Source: Brenneria roseae subsp. roseae (GTDB lineage: Bacteria > Pseudomonadota > Gammaproteobacteria > Enterobacterales > Enterobacteriaceae). Taken from it: 64,000 bases of DNA. The notes beneath the pieces are model-generated. The model did no database searches, was not told where the DNA came from, and saw nothing but the letters and a program-made list of their open reading frames with translations. The stretch's first letter is position 1. Each line of letters opens with the position of its first letter. Both the position numbers and the translations under genes were made by a program. The stretch lies in NCBI RefSeq assembly GCF_003115845.1, contig NZ_KZ819029.1, positions 1 to 64,000 on the forward strand. Direction: 5' to 3'. Shown piece after piece: positions 45,489-54,725 of the stretch.

Positions 45489-46459
45489 TACTTGCCTCGC
45501 GTCGCTCTGTCAATCAACATCGCTATGATAATAATAAGGCCAGTAGCAAGCAATTGATAAAACGCCTGAATATTCAGAAGTGTCAATCCGTTACGCAAGG
45601 ATCCCAAAATAACGGCGCCAATCAGGGTGCCAATCACACTGCCTTTTCCCCCCATTAAAGAAGCCCCGCCAATAGCGGCCGCGGCGATGGCATCCAGTTC
45701 CCATAAATTGCCCATGGTCGGCTCGGCGGCGCCCAGCCGGCCAATCAGAATAAGAGAAGCCAGAGACGCTAACATGCCTGAAATAACAAATACGGTGACT
45801 TTGGTTCTTTTTACTGGCACGCCAGCGACGCGCGCAGCTTCTTCATTACCACCAACGGCGAGAATGTATTCTCCCAGCGGGGTCTTATTCATTACGACCC
45901 AGAGGACCAGCGCAATAGTAATCACAATGACAATCGGGATCGGAACACCGAATAACCCGCTGTTGATAATATTGCGAAACTCCATCGGTATGCCAAATAT
46001 AGGATTGCCATTGGTAAAAATCAGCGCCAGCGCCCGAAACAGCGATAAACCGCCCAACGTGACGATAAAGGGCTGTAATCCGGCATACGCCACCAGCGTG
46101 CCGCTGAATACGCCGCAGAGCGCACCGACACCCAGAGTCGCCATTACGGCAAGAGGAACGGGAACGCCAGATACCATCAGCGTCGCCCCCAGCACCGCCG
46201 ATAATGCCGCCGTCGGTCCGACAGAAAGATCAATACCGCCGGAAATAATGACCAGCGTCATCCCGAGGGCAATAATGCCGTTAATCGACGACTGTTGTAA
46301 TATGTTCAACAGATTAGGGACGGTCATAAATACCGGAGAGAGAAAAGAAAACGTGACCACAATAATTAATAAACCAATAAGCGTCCCGGCATCACGCACA
46401 TTGAACTTAAATAACGCAGAAAGCGGCATTTTCGACTGAGCATTATCTTGAGTCATCAT
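45488..46459 (-). CDS. Ribose-type ABC transporter permease
   Basis: A 323-residue permease of the RbsC/AraH class with about nine or ten membrane segments. NGIIALGMTLVIISGGIDLSVGPTAAL and the later GELD-type region GNLWELDAIAAAAIGGASLMGGKGS are signatures of the class. It works with the ATPase and binding protein encoded upstream. Confidence 0.95.
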   Translation of the reverse strand: MMTQDNAQSKMPLSALFKFNVRDAGTLIGLLIIVVTFSFLSPVFMTVPNLLNILQQSSINGIIALGMTLVIISGGIDLSVGPTAALSAVLGATLMVSGVPVPLAVMATLGVGALCGVFSGTLVAYAGLQPFIVTLGGLSLFRALALIFTNGNPIFGIPMEFRNIINSGLFGVPIPIVIVITIALVLWVVMNKTPLGEYILAVGGNEEAARVAGVPVKRTKVTVFVISGMLASLASLILIGRLGAAEPTMGNLWELDAIAAAAIGGASLMGGKGSVIGTLIGAVILGSLRNGLTLLNIQAFYQLLATGLIIIIAMLIDRATRGK

Positions 46460-46503
46460 AATAATGGCCTTAAAAAATATTTGTAGGTGACAGATCCTGT
46501 TTT

Positions 46504-47997
46504 TTAATCCAGATCGCTTATCGCATAGCGCGCGATATTTTCCTCAGTGATATCATCGCCTTTTAGTTCCCGGGTAATTTTTCCCTCACGCATAACCAGC
46601 ACTCTGTCTGAGATACGAATAATTTCCGGCATTTCAGAGGAAACCACGACAATGGCTTTCCCCTGTTGCGCCAGTTTTTCTATCAAATTATAAATTTCAG
46701 ATTTGGCGCCAATATCAATTCCCCGGGTCGGTTCATCAAAAAGAAAAACTTTATTATCTGCCGCAACCCAGCGGCCAATAATAACTTTCTGCTGATTGCC
46801 GCCGCTTAATGTCCCCACCGGTTTTTCAATATTCAGCGGACGCAGCCTCAGTTCGGTCATGACATCCAGCGCGATCTGATTAAGCTTTATTTTTTTAATT
46901 AGTCCGTAACGGGTAAATTTCCCCATGGAAGGCAGCGCTAAATTCATTTTTACCGCTCGCTCTTTAATAATGCCCTCTTTTTTACGATCCTCCGGAACCA
47001 GCCCGATCCCCGCGCGGATAGCGGCGCTGACATTGTGATTTTTAACCGCCACGCCCTCAACCAGGATATTGCCGCTGGTTTTGGCATCAATACCGGCGAT
47101 CAGCTTCAGCAATTCGGTGCGTCCTGCTCCCACCAGGCCGGCAATGCCAAGCACTTCCCCGGCTTTTACGCTGAAGCTGGCCGAACGCACGGCGCCATCG
47201 CGTCCCAGGTCTTCGACGCGCAACACTTCCCGATCGGAGGCAAAGGACTGATGCCGCACTTTTTCAATCTTGCGCCCCACCATTTTGGTAACGATGGTCT
47301 CTTCCGTTTCGTCGCAGATATTCACCACGCCGACCTGTTTACCATCGCGCAGGATGGTTGCGCGATCGCAGACTTTAAAAATTTCATTTATCTTATGAGA
47401 GACATAAATCAACGATACATTCATCGATTTCAGATCGGAAATCAGCTCCGCCAACCGTTCGAACTCCGTTGGCGTCAGGCTGGATGTCGGCTCATCCATC
47501 GCAATAATTTTTGCCTCGTCAAGCAGCGCCCGGGCAATCTCCACGATCTGTTGCTGGGACACCTTTAGATTTTTGATCGGCTCATTGGGATTAATCGTCG
47601 GATCCAGACGCCGGAGTATGGACATTGCCCGGCGGTACTGCGCATTTTTATCGACAAATATCCCGTTGAATTTTGTCAATGGTCTGCCGAGAAACATATT
47701 CTGAGCGACGGAAAGTTCAGGAACATGTTGCAACTCCTGATGGATCATGGCGATACCGGCATGACGCGCGGAGAGCGGATTTTTCATCTGAATTATCTGC
47801 CCTTCCACCAGAATTTCACCGGAATCCGCAGCCCGCACGCCAGACAGGATATTCAACAGCGTCGATTTCCCGGCGCCATTTTCACCAATCAGAGCATGCA
47901 CTTCGCCGTGCTTCAGCGAGAAATCCACATTCTGAACCGCAGCCACGCCGCCATAGCTTTTGTTAATACCGCGCATCGTCAAACAGTACTGTGCCAT
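46504..47997 (-). CDS. Ribose-type ABC transporter ATP-binding protein (two ATPase domains)
   Basis: A 497-residue duplicated ATPase of the RbsA type when started at 47997, where GGAGAG lies just upstream; a longer frame would overlap the binding-protein gene. The first domain has Walker A GENGAGKST, signature VSQQQIVEIARAL and Walker B IIAMDEPTSSL. The second has the degenerate GLVGAGRTE, LSGGNQQKVIIGRW and FLFDEPTRGID. This combination is typical of sugar importers of the ribose/galactose class. Confidence 0.95.
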   Translation of the reverse strand: MAQYCLTMRGINKSYGGVAAVQNVDFSLKHGEVHALIGENGAGKSTLLNILSGVRAADSGEILVEGQIIQMKNPLSARHAGIAMIHQELQHVPELSVAQNMFLGRPLTKFNGIFVDKNAQYRRAMSILRRLDPTINPNEPIKNLKVSQQQIVEIARALLDEAKIIAMDEPTSSLTPTEFERLAELISDLKSMNVSLIYVSHKINEIFKVCDRATILRDGKQVGVVNICDETEETIVTKMVGRKIEKVRHQSFASDREVLRVEDLGRDGAVRSASFSVKAGEVLGIAGLVGAGRTELLKLIAGIDAKTSGNILVEGVAVKNHNVSAAIRAGIGLVPEDRKKEGIIKERAVKMNLALPSMGKFTRYGLIKKIKLNQIALDVMTELRLRPLNIEKPVGTLSGGNQQKVIIGRWVAADNKVFLFDEPTRGIDIGAKSEIYNLIEKLAQQGKAIVVVSSEMPEIIRISDRVLVMREGKITRELKGDDITEENIARYAISDLD

Positions 47998-48016
47998 AAA
48001 CTCTCCGTCGCCTGAC

Positions 48017-49063
48017 TTAGTTATGCTGTTCCAGCAGCTGACGTAATTTCTCATTGTCTTGCACCGAGAACGCATCAGCATTGTCTTTGGTGATTAGCGC
48101 CTGCGGCGTGGACACCACGCGTGACAGTTTCTGACCGTTGATCAGGCGAATCATCACTTCCATCGCCACTTCGCCGGTCAACACGGGAAAGCTGTCCACC
48201 GTACCGGTCAGTTCGCCGCGTTTAATGGAGGCATAGGCATCGGAAATGCCATCGGTTCCGAACACCGCTACCTGGGCTGATTTCCCTACAGAGCGAACCG
48301 CTTCAACCACGCCCAGCGCCATGCCGTCATTGTTGGCGTAGAAACCCACCAAGTCAGGGTGTTGCTGCAAAACCGTGGCGGCAGCGTTGTAGGCATTTTC
48401 GCGACTCCAGTTGGCCGGGATACTGGCGACCACGTTAAATTTACCGTTTGCTTCGATGGTTTCACGGAATCCCAACGTGCGTTGCGCCGCCGCATACACG
48501 CCCGGCTGACCTTCAATCACCGCGACCTTGCCGCCCTCCGGATGCTTGTTGATAAACCAGTTCGCCACCCGGACACCGTTATCTTTCTGCACGTTCCCCA
48601 CGTAATAGGCAGCATTAGGCATCACGGCATCATTCACGTTAACGACAGGAATCCCTTTGCTTTTGGCGACTTCATAGGCGGGTTGCAAATTGGCGTCGGT
48701 TTGCGGTGAGACAAGCAGACCGTTAAACCCCTGTGAGATTAACGTTTCAGCGATAGACAACTGCCCTAACTGATCGTCTTCATTGGCGGCAGCCTGATAG
48801 GCCAGAGTGAAGCCATATTTATCCGCCGTATTTTGGTAGCCCTTGCCAAGCGATCGCCAGTATTCGTTGGTCAACGTTTTGGATACGCCGCCGATTTTGA
48901 GCTTGCTATCGACAGCCGGCAGCGGGCCGTATTTTGCGGTGAGCTGCGTCCAGTCAGTACGGTCCGGCTCGGTATCTGATTGCAATGGAGGTAAATCAGC
49001 TGCGTAAACACTGGTACAAAACAGGGCGGATGCGAGTACAGAGAGTAATTTTTTTTTCATCAT
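48017..49063 (-). CDS. Periplasmic sugar-binding protein (type 1 fold)
   Basis: A 348-residue protein with a clear signal peptide (KKKLLSVLASALFCTSVYAA). The mature part is a periplasmic-binding-protein type 1 domain: LAYQAAANEDDQLGQLSIAE, ISQGFNGLLVSPQTD, KGIPVVNVND and FYANNDGMALGVVEAVRS. The segment between the signal and the domain (about 40 residues) is longer than in RbsB. It delivers the sugar to the permease. The ligand is unknown. Confidence 0.93.
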   Translation of the reverse strand: MMKKKLLSVLASALFCTSVYAADLPPLQSDTEPDRTDWTQLTAKYGPLPAVDSKLKIGGVSKTLTNEYWRSLGKGYQNTADKYGFTLAYQAAANEDDQLGQLSIAETLISQGFNGLLVSPQTDANLQPAYEVAKSKGIPVVNVNDAVMPNAAYYVGNVQKDNGVRVANWFINKHPEGGKVAVIEGQPGVYAAAQRTLGFRETIEANGKFNVVASIPANWSRENAYNAAATVLQQHPDLVGFYANNDGMALGVVEAVRSVGKSAQVAVFGTDGISDAYASIKRGELTGTVDSFPVLTGEVAMEVMIRLINGQKLSRVVSTPQALITKDNADAFSVQDNEKLRQLLEQHN

Positions 49064-49120
49064 CTAACCTTCGTGTTGTTTTAGTGGATGTCACAGCGAC
49101 GTTCGCAATGACCAGTCGCT

Positions 49121-50101
49121 TTATTGAGCCAGCATAATGTCGTTGACAATTTGCTGTGAGGCGACGGCATCCTGCCTGCCGATCGCACCGATCAGCGCCG
49201 GGGTGTTATCAAGTTTTTCACACAGTTTCAGTAAACGGGTGACGGTCGCGATATTGGTTTCGGCTTCACGCACCGGATCCAGACCACTGGCGTCAGGAAA
49301 GGTATCGAAGTAATAAGCGCCCTGATAACCATCGCGTTTCATCTGCCACAGGAACTCCAGCGTGGCGCGCGGATTTACCGATGCCACCATCAGACCGTCA
49401 TCACGCTTACCCCAGCCATCGTTAAGGTCAAGTCCGAGCAAGCGTGAGCGACGCGCTACCATTGCGGCCGAGTAAGCAGGGATTTCATTGGCAAACAGCA
49501 CATGCGCAAAATCAAGAGTAATGCCTAAATTCGGGCAACCCGCCTCTTCCACCGCCAGCAGGCAGGTCGTGACATTCGGGAAAATACTGTAAGCGCGCGG
49601 TTCATTGGGTTTGTATTCAATGCTGATATCAACATCTGGCGCATAATCGGCGATTTCGCGCACCGCGCTGATCGCGTCTTCCCAGATCTTTTTGTAATCA
49701 GCCTGGAAACAGTAATCAAATCCATCCTGTCCCATCCACAGCGTCATCAGGCTGGCGCCGAATTCACGTCCGGCATCAATCCCACGTTTGGTTAACTCTA
49801 TGGCCTGGCGGCGTATTTGGGGATCAGGGTTGGTGAATGCGCCGATCTTAAATTCCGGTGCATCCCAGCGCATTTGCATACCGTTAACCGCCAGACCGAC
49901 CTCCGCGATTTTCTGACTCATTGCTTTTATGTCGTCAGTCATGTGCTGGGGATAGTTCAAATCCAAATGTGTCAACCCTTTAACCGTAGCTGCACGTTCA
50001 ATCATTTGTTGTACTGAAGGCTTGCCTTTCAGTCCCGGCCAATAAAGATAGGCTCCGGAGGCAAATGAATTCAGACGCGTGGCGAATTTAAGTTCTGACA
50101 T
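49121..50101 (-). CDS. Xylose-isomerase-like TIM-barrel sugar isomerase
   Basis: A 326-residue TIM-barrel protein, first gene of the operon, with AAAGGA upstream. Likely metal ligands occur in DISIEYKPNEPR (Glu), ITLDFAHVLF (Asp, His), LGLDLNDGWGKRDDG and YYFDTFPD. The pattern resembles aldose-ketose isomerases of the rhamnose- and xylose-isomerase superfamily. With an importer and a PfkB kinase in the same operon, the expected route is import, isomerisation to a ketose and phosphorylation. The sugar is unknown. It is not closely similar to the two TIM barrels of the tetrose cluster. Confidence 0.8.
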   Translation of the reverse strand: MSELKFATRLNSFASGAYLYWPGLKGKPSVQQMIERAATVKGLTHLDLNYPQHMTDDIKAMSQKIAEVGLAVNGMQMRWDAPEFKIGAFTNPDPQIRRQAIELTKRGIDAGREFGASLMTLWMGQDGFDYCFQADYKKIWEDAISAVREIADYAPDVDISIEYKPNEPRAYSIFPNVTTCLLAVEEAGCPNLGITLDFAHVLFANEIPAYSAAMVARRSRLLGLDLNDGWGKRDDGLMVASVNPRATLEFLWQMKRDGYQGAYYFDTFPDASGLDPVREAETNIATVTRLLKLCEKLDNTPALIGAIGRQDAVASQQIVNDIMLAQ

Positions 50102-50508
50102 GGTATGTCCTTTATAAATTTGATCGTAATGTACTTTCCTTCTTCACTAAAATTTGTGAAGTAGTGCATTACTATCACTGGACGGATACCGGCGCAAGAC
50201 TCATTGGTGGTTTTGTCATCAATTTTGCGAAGCCATTCACGAATCTTATTCCTGCACCCCGGGTAAGACCGGCTTGAACGATAAGATTGAGGCGATCGCT
50301 TTATCTACGGCAGCAAATTTCAGCGTTATTGAAGGAATAAGCGAAACAGCAAGGGGGAACGTTTGTGCTTCCTGTCATCCACTCAGCGGGTTGAACCGCC
50401 GGTGCTGACATTGACGCGCAGGGACGATATAACAAAGGGGTTCATTAACTCGGTTATGGTTTACCCAAAGTCGTATGGCGTTATTTCAAAAACAGATGGA
50501 GGTTTTAA
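50102..50508. other. Divergent spacer between the sugar operon and yghU
   Basis: About 400 bases with the nested palindrome near the sugar operon start. The part nearest yghU is more GC-rich and contains no clear gene; a frame at 50363 overlaps yghU and looks like a shadow. Confidence 0.55.
50126..50172. promoter_or_regulatory. Nested palindrome before the sugar operon
   Basis: Outer arms GTAATGTACT (50126-50135) and AGTGCATTAC (50163-50172) match at nine of ten bases. Inner arms CTTCAC (50142-50147) and GTGAAG (50156-50161) match perfectly around an AT-rich centre. Located 25 bases before the first gene, it is well placed as the operator of the RpiR regulator of the operon. Confidence 0.5.
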
Positions 50509-51348
50509 ATGGCTAATTCTCCGACCTATGTGCCCCCAAAAGTGTGGCAACCAGCGCCCTCCGGCGGTGCTTTCGCCAACATTAACCGTCCTATCGCCGG
50601 CCCGACGCACGAGAAAGAACTGCCGGTCGGCAAACATCCGCTCCAGCTTTATTCGCTGGCGACGCCTAACGGTGTGAAAGTCACCATCATGCTGGAAGAG
50701 TTGCTGGCGCTTGGACATGCGGGGGCAGAATATGATGCCTGGCTGATACGGATAAGCGAAGGAGAGCAGTTCTCCAGCGGTTTTGTCGACGTTAACCCAA
50801 ACTCCAAAATCCCGGCCTTGCTGGATCAAAGTAGCGAGACGCCGATCCGCGTCTTTGAATCGGGTTCTATTCTTTTGTATCTGGCTGAAAAATTCGCTGC
50901 CTTACTGCCATCCGATCCTGCGGTACGAACCGAAACCCTGAACTGGCTTTTCTGGCAAATGGGATCTGCCCCCTATGTCGGCGGCGGATTTGGTCATTTC
51001 TATGCCTATGCGCCTGAGAAATACGAGTACCCCATCAATCGCTTTACCATGGAGACCAAACGTCAGCTGGATGTATTGAATCGCCGACTGGCCGAGCACC
51101 GTTATCTGGCGGGCGACACCTATACCATTGCCGATATTGCCGTCTGGCCCTGGTATGGCGGTCTGGTACGGAACGAGTTGTATTCAGCGGCGGAATTTCT
51201 CTCGGCTCATGAGTATAAGCACGTAATACGCTGGGCAAATGAGATTGCCGATCGTCCAGCGGTCATACGTGGCCGTAAAGTCAACCGTATCCGGGGAGAG
51301 AAAACGGAACAGGTCGCAGAGCGCCATCAGGCGTCCGATCTGGATTAA
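50509..51348 (+). CDS. yghU: Glutathione S-transferase / disulfide-bond reductase YghU
   Basis: A 279-residue protein with the YghU hallmarks: VWQPAPSGGAFANINRPIAG at the N-terminus, PTHEKELPVGKHPLQLYS, TPNGVKVTIMLEELLALG and VNPNSKIPAL in the thioredoxin-like domain, then FESGSILLYLAEKF and the helical C-terminal domain with ADIAVWPWYG. YghU is a nu-class enzyme that binds two glutathiones and reduces disulfides and organic hydroperoxides. A strong GGAGG precedes the ATG. It stands alone. Confidence 0.95.
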   Translation: MANSPTYVPPKVWQPAPSGGAFANINRPIAGPTHEKELPVGKHPLQLYSLATPNGVKVTIMLEELLALGHAGAEYDAWLIRISEGEQFSSGFVDVNPNSKIPALLDQSSETPIRVFESGSILLYLAEKFAALLPSDPAVRTETLNWLFWQMGSAPYVGGGFGHFYAYAPEKYEYPINRFTMETKRQLDVLNRRLAEHRYLAGDTYTIADIAVWPWYGGLVRNELYSAAEFLSAHEYKHVIRWANEIADRPAVIRGRKVNRIRGEKTEQVAERHQASDLD

Positions 51349-51446
51349 TTTTCCGCCAACTGGCTCCCGGCAAATCATCGGCCTCCACCTGCATTCCGAA
51401 ATCAATCAGGCAGAGGCTGATGAGAGGATATGACAATGACTTAAGG

Positions 51447-52421
51447 TTAATGAGACGCCTTATCCAGCACATTCTGAATGGCGGTTGCCAGTTCATTAAT
51501 TTCAAACTTTGCCACATAAGCATCCGCGCCCACATTGCGAACATGATCTTCGTTCGCACTGCCAGACAGCGAAGAATGAATAATAACGGGAATATTTTTC
51601 AGGAATTCATCGCGCTTAATATTTCGCGTCAGCGTAAAACCATCCATCTCCGGCATTTCCAAATCGGTTAACACAACTCCGATTTTATCCGAAATCGGCC
51701 GGCCTTCCGCCTGTGCGTCTTGGGCCATCGCCTTGATTTTATTCCAGGCTTCCTGTCCGGTAATATGCATGCTGTAGGGAATAGACATCATATTCAGGCC
51801 CTGTTCAAGGAGCGAACGGGCGACTTTAGAGTCCTCCGCCACAATGGCAACCGCCCCCGGCGCCATCGGGAATTTTTTCGTTTCCACGTTCTCGATCTGG
51901 ATATTACGATCAACCGGGATGATGTCATGCAGGATCTGTTCAACATCCAGCACCAGCGCCAGACGGTTACTCGCTTTATCATTATCAAGGCGAGCAATGC
52001 TCGTGATATATTTGCCGCTCACGCCCGCTTCGGCGGTAAGTACCTGACTCCACTCAAGACGAACGATATCGTCCACGGATTCCACAGCAAAGGCCTGGGT
52101 ACTGCGCGCATATTCCGTCACAAGAAGAATATTGAGCCCGGTAGCAGGCACGCAACCCGCTACCGCAGGCAGGTCAATAACAGGAATGATTTGCCCACGA
52201 ATATTCACCATGCCGAGCATGGGGGATGCCATACCTGCCGCCTTGGTCAACGAGGGCATGGGAACAATTTCGCGAAGCTTAAACACATTGATACCGAACA
52301 ACTCGGATTGCTCGTCATTTAACGCAGAGGGTGCGGCTCCCAGTCGGAATAATAAGAGTTCAAACTTGTTTGCTGAAGTGAGGTTCGTCCTCTCCTCAAT
52401 ATCTTTTTGAAAATTATCCAT
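51447..52421 (-). CDS. cheV: Chemotaxis adaptor CheV
   Basis: A 324-residue protein when started at 52421 (AGGA just upstream; an upstream start would add 22 residues). The N-terminal CheW domain has LRLGAAPS-type core and MLGMVNIRGQIIPVIDL. The C-terminal receiver domain has the acidic pocket EDSK and the phosphoryl-accepting Asp in VVLTDLEMPEMDG, with the conserved Ser and Lys in HSSLSGS and AKFEIN. CheV couples receptors to CheA and is adaptable by phosphorylation. Common in motile Enterobacterales, usually away from the main che operon, as here. Confidence 0.95.
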   Translation of the reverse strand: MDNFQKDIEERTNLTSANKFELLLFRLGAAPSALNDEQSELFGINVFKLREIVPMPSLTKAAGMASPMLGMVNIRGQIIPVIDLPAVAGCVPATGLNILLVTEYARSTQAFAVESVDDIVRLEWSQVLTAEAGVSGKYITSIARLDNDKASNRLALVLDVEQILHDIIPVDRNIQIENVETKKFPMAPGAVAIVAEDSKVARSLLEQGLNMMSIPYSMHITGQEAWNKIKAMAQDAQAEGRPISDKIGVVLTDLEMPEMDGFTLTRNIKRDEFLKNIPVIIHSSLSGSANEDHVRNVGADAYVAKFEINELATAIQNVLDKASH

Positions 52422-52748
52422 GCTTTCCTCAATACGAATAATTATTGTGTGCAGTAGTAACAAGGCGGCAATCGCGATGCGATCCAATAAGGGCCGGCAC
52501 CGGTTCTCTCACTGTACGCTATCCATCGCCCCCTTCAAATTTTTATCCACGCCATAAAGTATGCGTTATATATCGTCTTCCTCACCTTCCGTTCCAAATG
52601 GCGCTAGCGTTATGTCGTCAGATCCCTCCTTCAGATGATAATGGCGAATACCATTCTTTATTATCGGCAGCCTGTGACGATTTCATGACATCAGAAAGCA
52701 TTAATAAATTCGGTTCGGCCCCCATGAAGCCTACACTTGCCAGCCACA
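52422..52748. other. Spacer between cheV and the ddp operon
   Basis: About 330 bases between the ddpF end and the cheV start, both on the minus strand. It should carry the cheV promoter. I found no good sigma-28 motif and no gene-like frame. Confidence 0.45.
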
Positions 52749-53699
52749 TCACATTCCCTCCCCCCGATGACAGCGCACTGCCACGCCAGCCGGCGTCACG
52801 CGCAACGTTTGCGGTAGCTGACACCCCTCCCCGGCGTAAGGACATCGTTCACGGAAAAAGCAGCCCTGCGGCAGATGGCGGTTGCTGGGAAGCTCGCCTT
52901 TGCGGTCTGCTTGTCCATCGTCAAGCAAGCGCCCCGCCTGAGGCACAGAATCCAGCAGCAGTTTGGTGTAAGGGTGCTGCGGTTGCGTCAGCACCTTTTC
53001 CGCTGGCCCGAGTTCGACAATCTGCCCGAGGTACATGACGGCAACCCTGTCGCTCATGTGCTTCACCACCGACACATTGTGCGAAATCAGCACAAACGTC
53101 AGATTACGCTGCCGCTGTAACTCCACCAGCAGATTAAGGATTTGTGCCTGCACCGAAATATCCAGCGCCGACGTCGGCTCATCCAGTACGATGATATCCG
53201 GCTCGGAGGACAGTGCCCGGGCGATGGAAATACGCTGGCGCTGACCACCGGAAAACTCATGCGGCAGGCGATCAAGATAGGCCTGGCGAATCCCCACCTG
53301 TTCGGCAAGCTGAGCCGCTAACTCACGCCGTTCCGCCACGCTGTTGTGTTTTTGCACATAAACCGGCTCGGTGATAATACGCCAGACGGGCAGACGAGGA
53401 TCGAGCGAAGATTGCGGATCCTGAAAAACCATCTGCATACCGGAACCAAACCAGGAGCCCGCCAGACGGGCCCGGATCAGTTCGCCGCTGCTTGGCTTCT
53501 GCAAGCCCATCAGTAGTTGGGCCAGCGTGCTTTTGCCACAGCCGGATTCCCCGACGATGCCCAGCGTTTCACCACGCATAATATTCAGATCGAGGCCGTT
53601 CAACGCATGCACGTAGCTTTTCGGTTTTCCCCGCCAGTTATAGCCGACGGGAAAACGGACTCTGACGTCCTGTAATTCCATTAACGTTTCTCTAATCAT
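52749..53699 (-). CDS. ddpF: Dipeptide ABC transporter ATPase DdpF
   Basis: A 316-residue ATPase when started at 53699, where the ATG overlaps the ddpD stop (ATGA). Walker A GESGCGKST, signature LSGGQ-type FSGGQRQRISIARAL and Walker B IIVLDEPTSALD are present. The C-terminal oligopeptide-type region has the cysteine pattern of the Opp/Dpp family (CFFRERCPYAGEGC), often an iron-sulfur site. Last gene of the ddp unit. The gene energises uptake of D-Ala-D-Ala or other dipeptides. Confidence 0.93.
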   Translation of the reverse strand: MIRETLMELQDVRVRFPVGYNWRGKPKSYVHALNGLDLNIMRGETLGIVGESGCGKSTLAQLLMGLQKPSSGELIRARLAGSWFGSGMQMVFQDPQSSLDPRLPVWRIITEPVYVQKHNSVAERRELAAQLAEQVGIRQAYLDRLPHEFSGGQRQRISIARALSSEPDIIVLDEPTSALDISVQAQILNLLVELQRQRNLTFVLISHNVSVVKHMSDRVAVMYLGQIVELGPAEKVLTQPQHPYTKLLLDSVPQAGRLLDDGQADRKGELPSNRHLPQGCFFRERCPYAGEGCQLPQTLRVTPAGVAVRCHRGEGM

Positions 53700-54724
53700 C
53701 TCATCGGCTCCGGTTCGGCCAGTTGCGGATGCCAGCAGGCAATCTGTTGACCTCTGCGCGATGCAAGCGGCATTAGCGACGGCGACGACATGCACCGGGC
53801 ATCGGCGTGCGCGCAACGTTCACGAAAAGCGCATCCCTGCGGTAGTTTCGCCAGGTTGGGCACCGTTCCGGGAATAGCTTTCAGCAAACTACGCGGTTCG
53901 GCATTTTCTGGCGCGGCCTGTAGCAGGCCGATGGAATAGGGATGCGCCGGATGCGCAATCACATCATCGGTGGTCCCGCTTTCGATCACCTGCCCCGCAT
54001 ACATCACATAAACCCGATCGCACAATTGCGCCACCACCGCCATATCATGGGTGATGAACAGTACGGCGGTGCCGCTGGCGCGAGCCTTCCGTTGCAGCAG
54101 ACGCAGCACCTGACGCTGTACGGTGACATCCAGCGCGGTGGTCGGCTCATCAGCAATGATCAACTCCGGCTCGCAGGAAAACGCCATGGCAATCAGCACG
54201 CGCTGACGCATACCGCCCGACAGTTCGAAGGGATAGCGATTCATCACCTGTTCGGCATCCGCTATCTGCATTTCATTCAGCAGCGCTATCGCTTTGCTAC
54301 GCGCCTGCCCGGCATTCAACGACTGGTGGAGGCGGAGAATTTCCACCATCTGCCGACCGATTTTACGTGTCGGATTGAGGGCATTCATCGGCTCCTGAAA
54401 GATCATCGCCACGCGTGAACCGCGCAGGTTACGCATCGCCTTCTCGCTCGCCCTGACCACATCCGTTCCCAGCATGTTCAGGCTTCCGCCAGTGATCACA
54501 AACCCATCCGGCGGCAGCAATCGCATCGCCATCATCGCCGTAACGGATTTCCCCGAGCCCGATTCCCCCACCACACCCACGATTTCCCCGGCATTGACGC
54601 TGAGCGAAACCTGATTAAGGGCTTTTACTTCACCGCCATAAACAGGAAACACCAGTTGCAGATTGTCGATATCCAGTACCGGCGGTGGTGACGAAACATC
54701 GGAAATTACGCTGTCAGTCTGCAT
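53696..54724 (-). CDS. ddpD: Dipeptide ABC transporter ATPase DdpD
   Basis: A 342-residue ATPase, start at 54724 one base after the ddpC stop. Walker A GESGSGKSV, signature LSGGMRQRVLIAMAF, Walker B LIIADEPTTALD and a C-terminal cysteine cluster (CAFRERCAHADARC) are as in DppD/OppD. It pairs with DdpF on the two permeases. Confidence 0.93.
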   Translation of the reverse strand: MQTDSVISDVSSPPPVLDIDNLQLVFPVYGGEVKALNQVSLSVNAGEIVGVVGESGSGKSVTAMMAMRLLPPDGFVITGGSLNMLGTDVVRASEKAMRNLRGSRVAMIFQEPMNALNPTRKIGRQMVEILRLHQSLNAGQARSKAIALLNEMQIADAEQVMNRYPFELSGGMRQRVLIAMAFSCEPELIIADEPTTALDVTVQRQVLRLLQRKARASGTAVLFITHDMAVVAQLCDRVYVMYAGQVIESGTTDDVIAHPAHPYSIGLLQAAPENAEPRSLLKAIPGTVPNLAKLPQGCAFRERCAHADARCMSSPSLMPLASRRGQQIACWHPQLAEPEPMR

Positions 54725-54725
54725 A

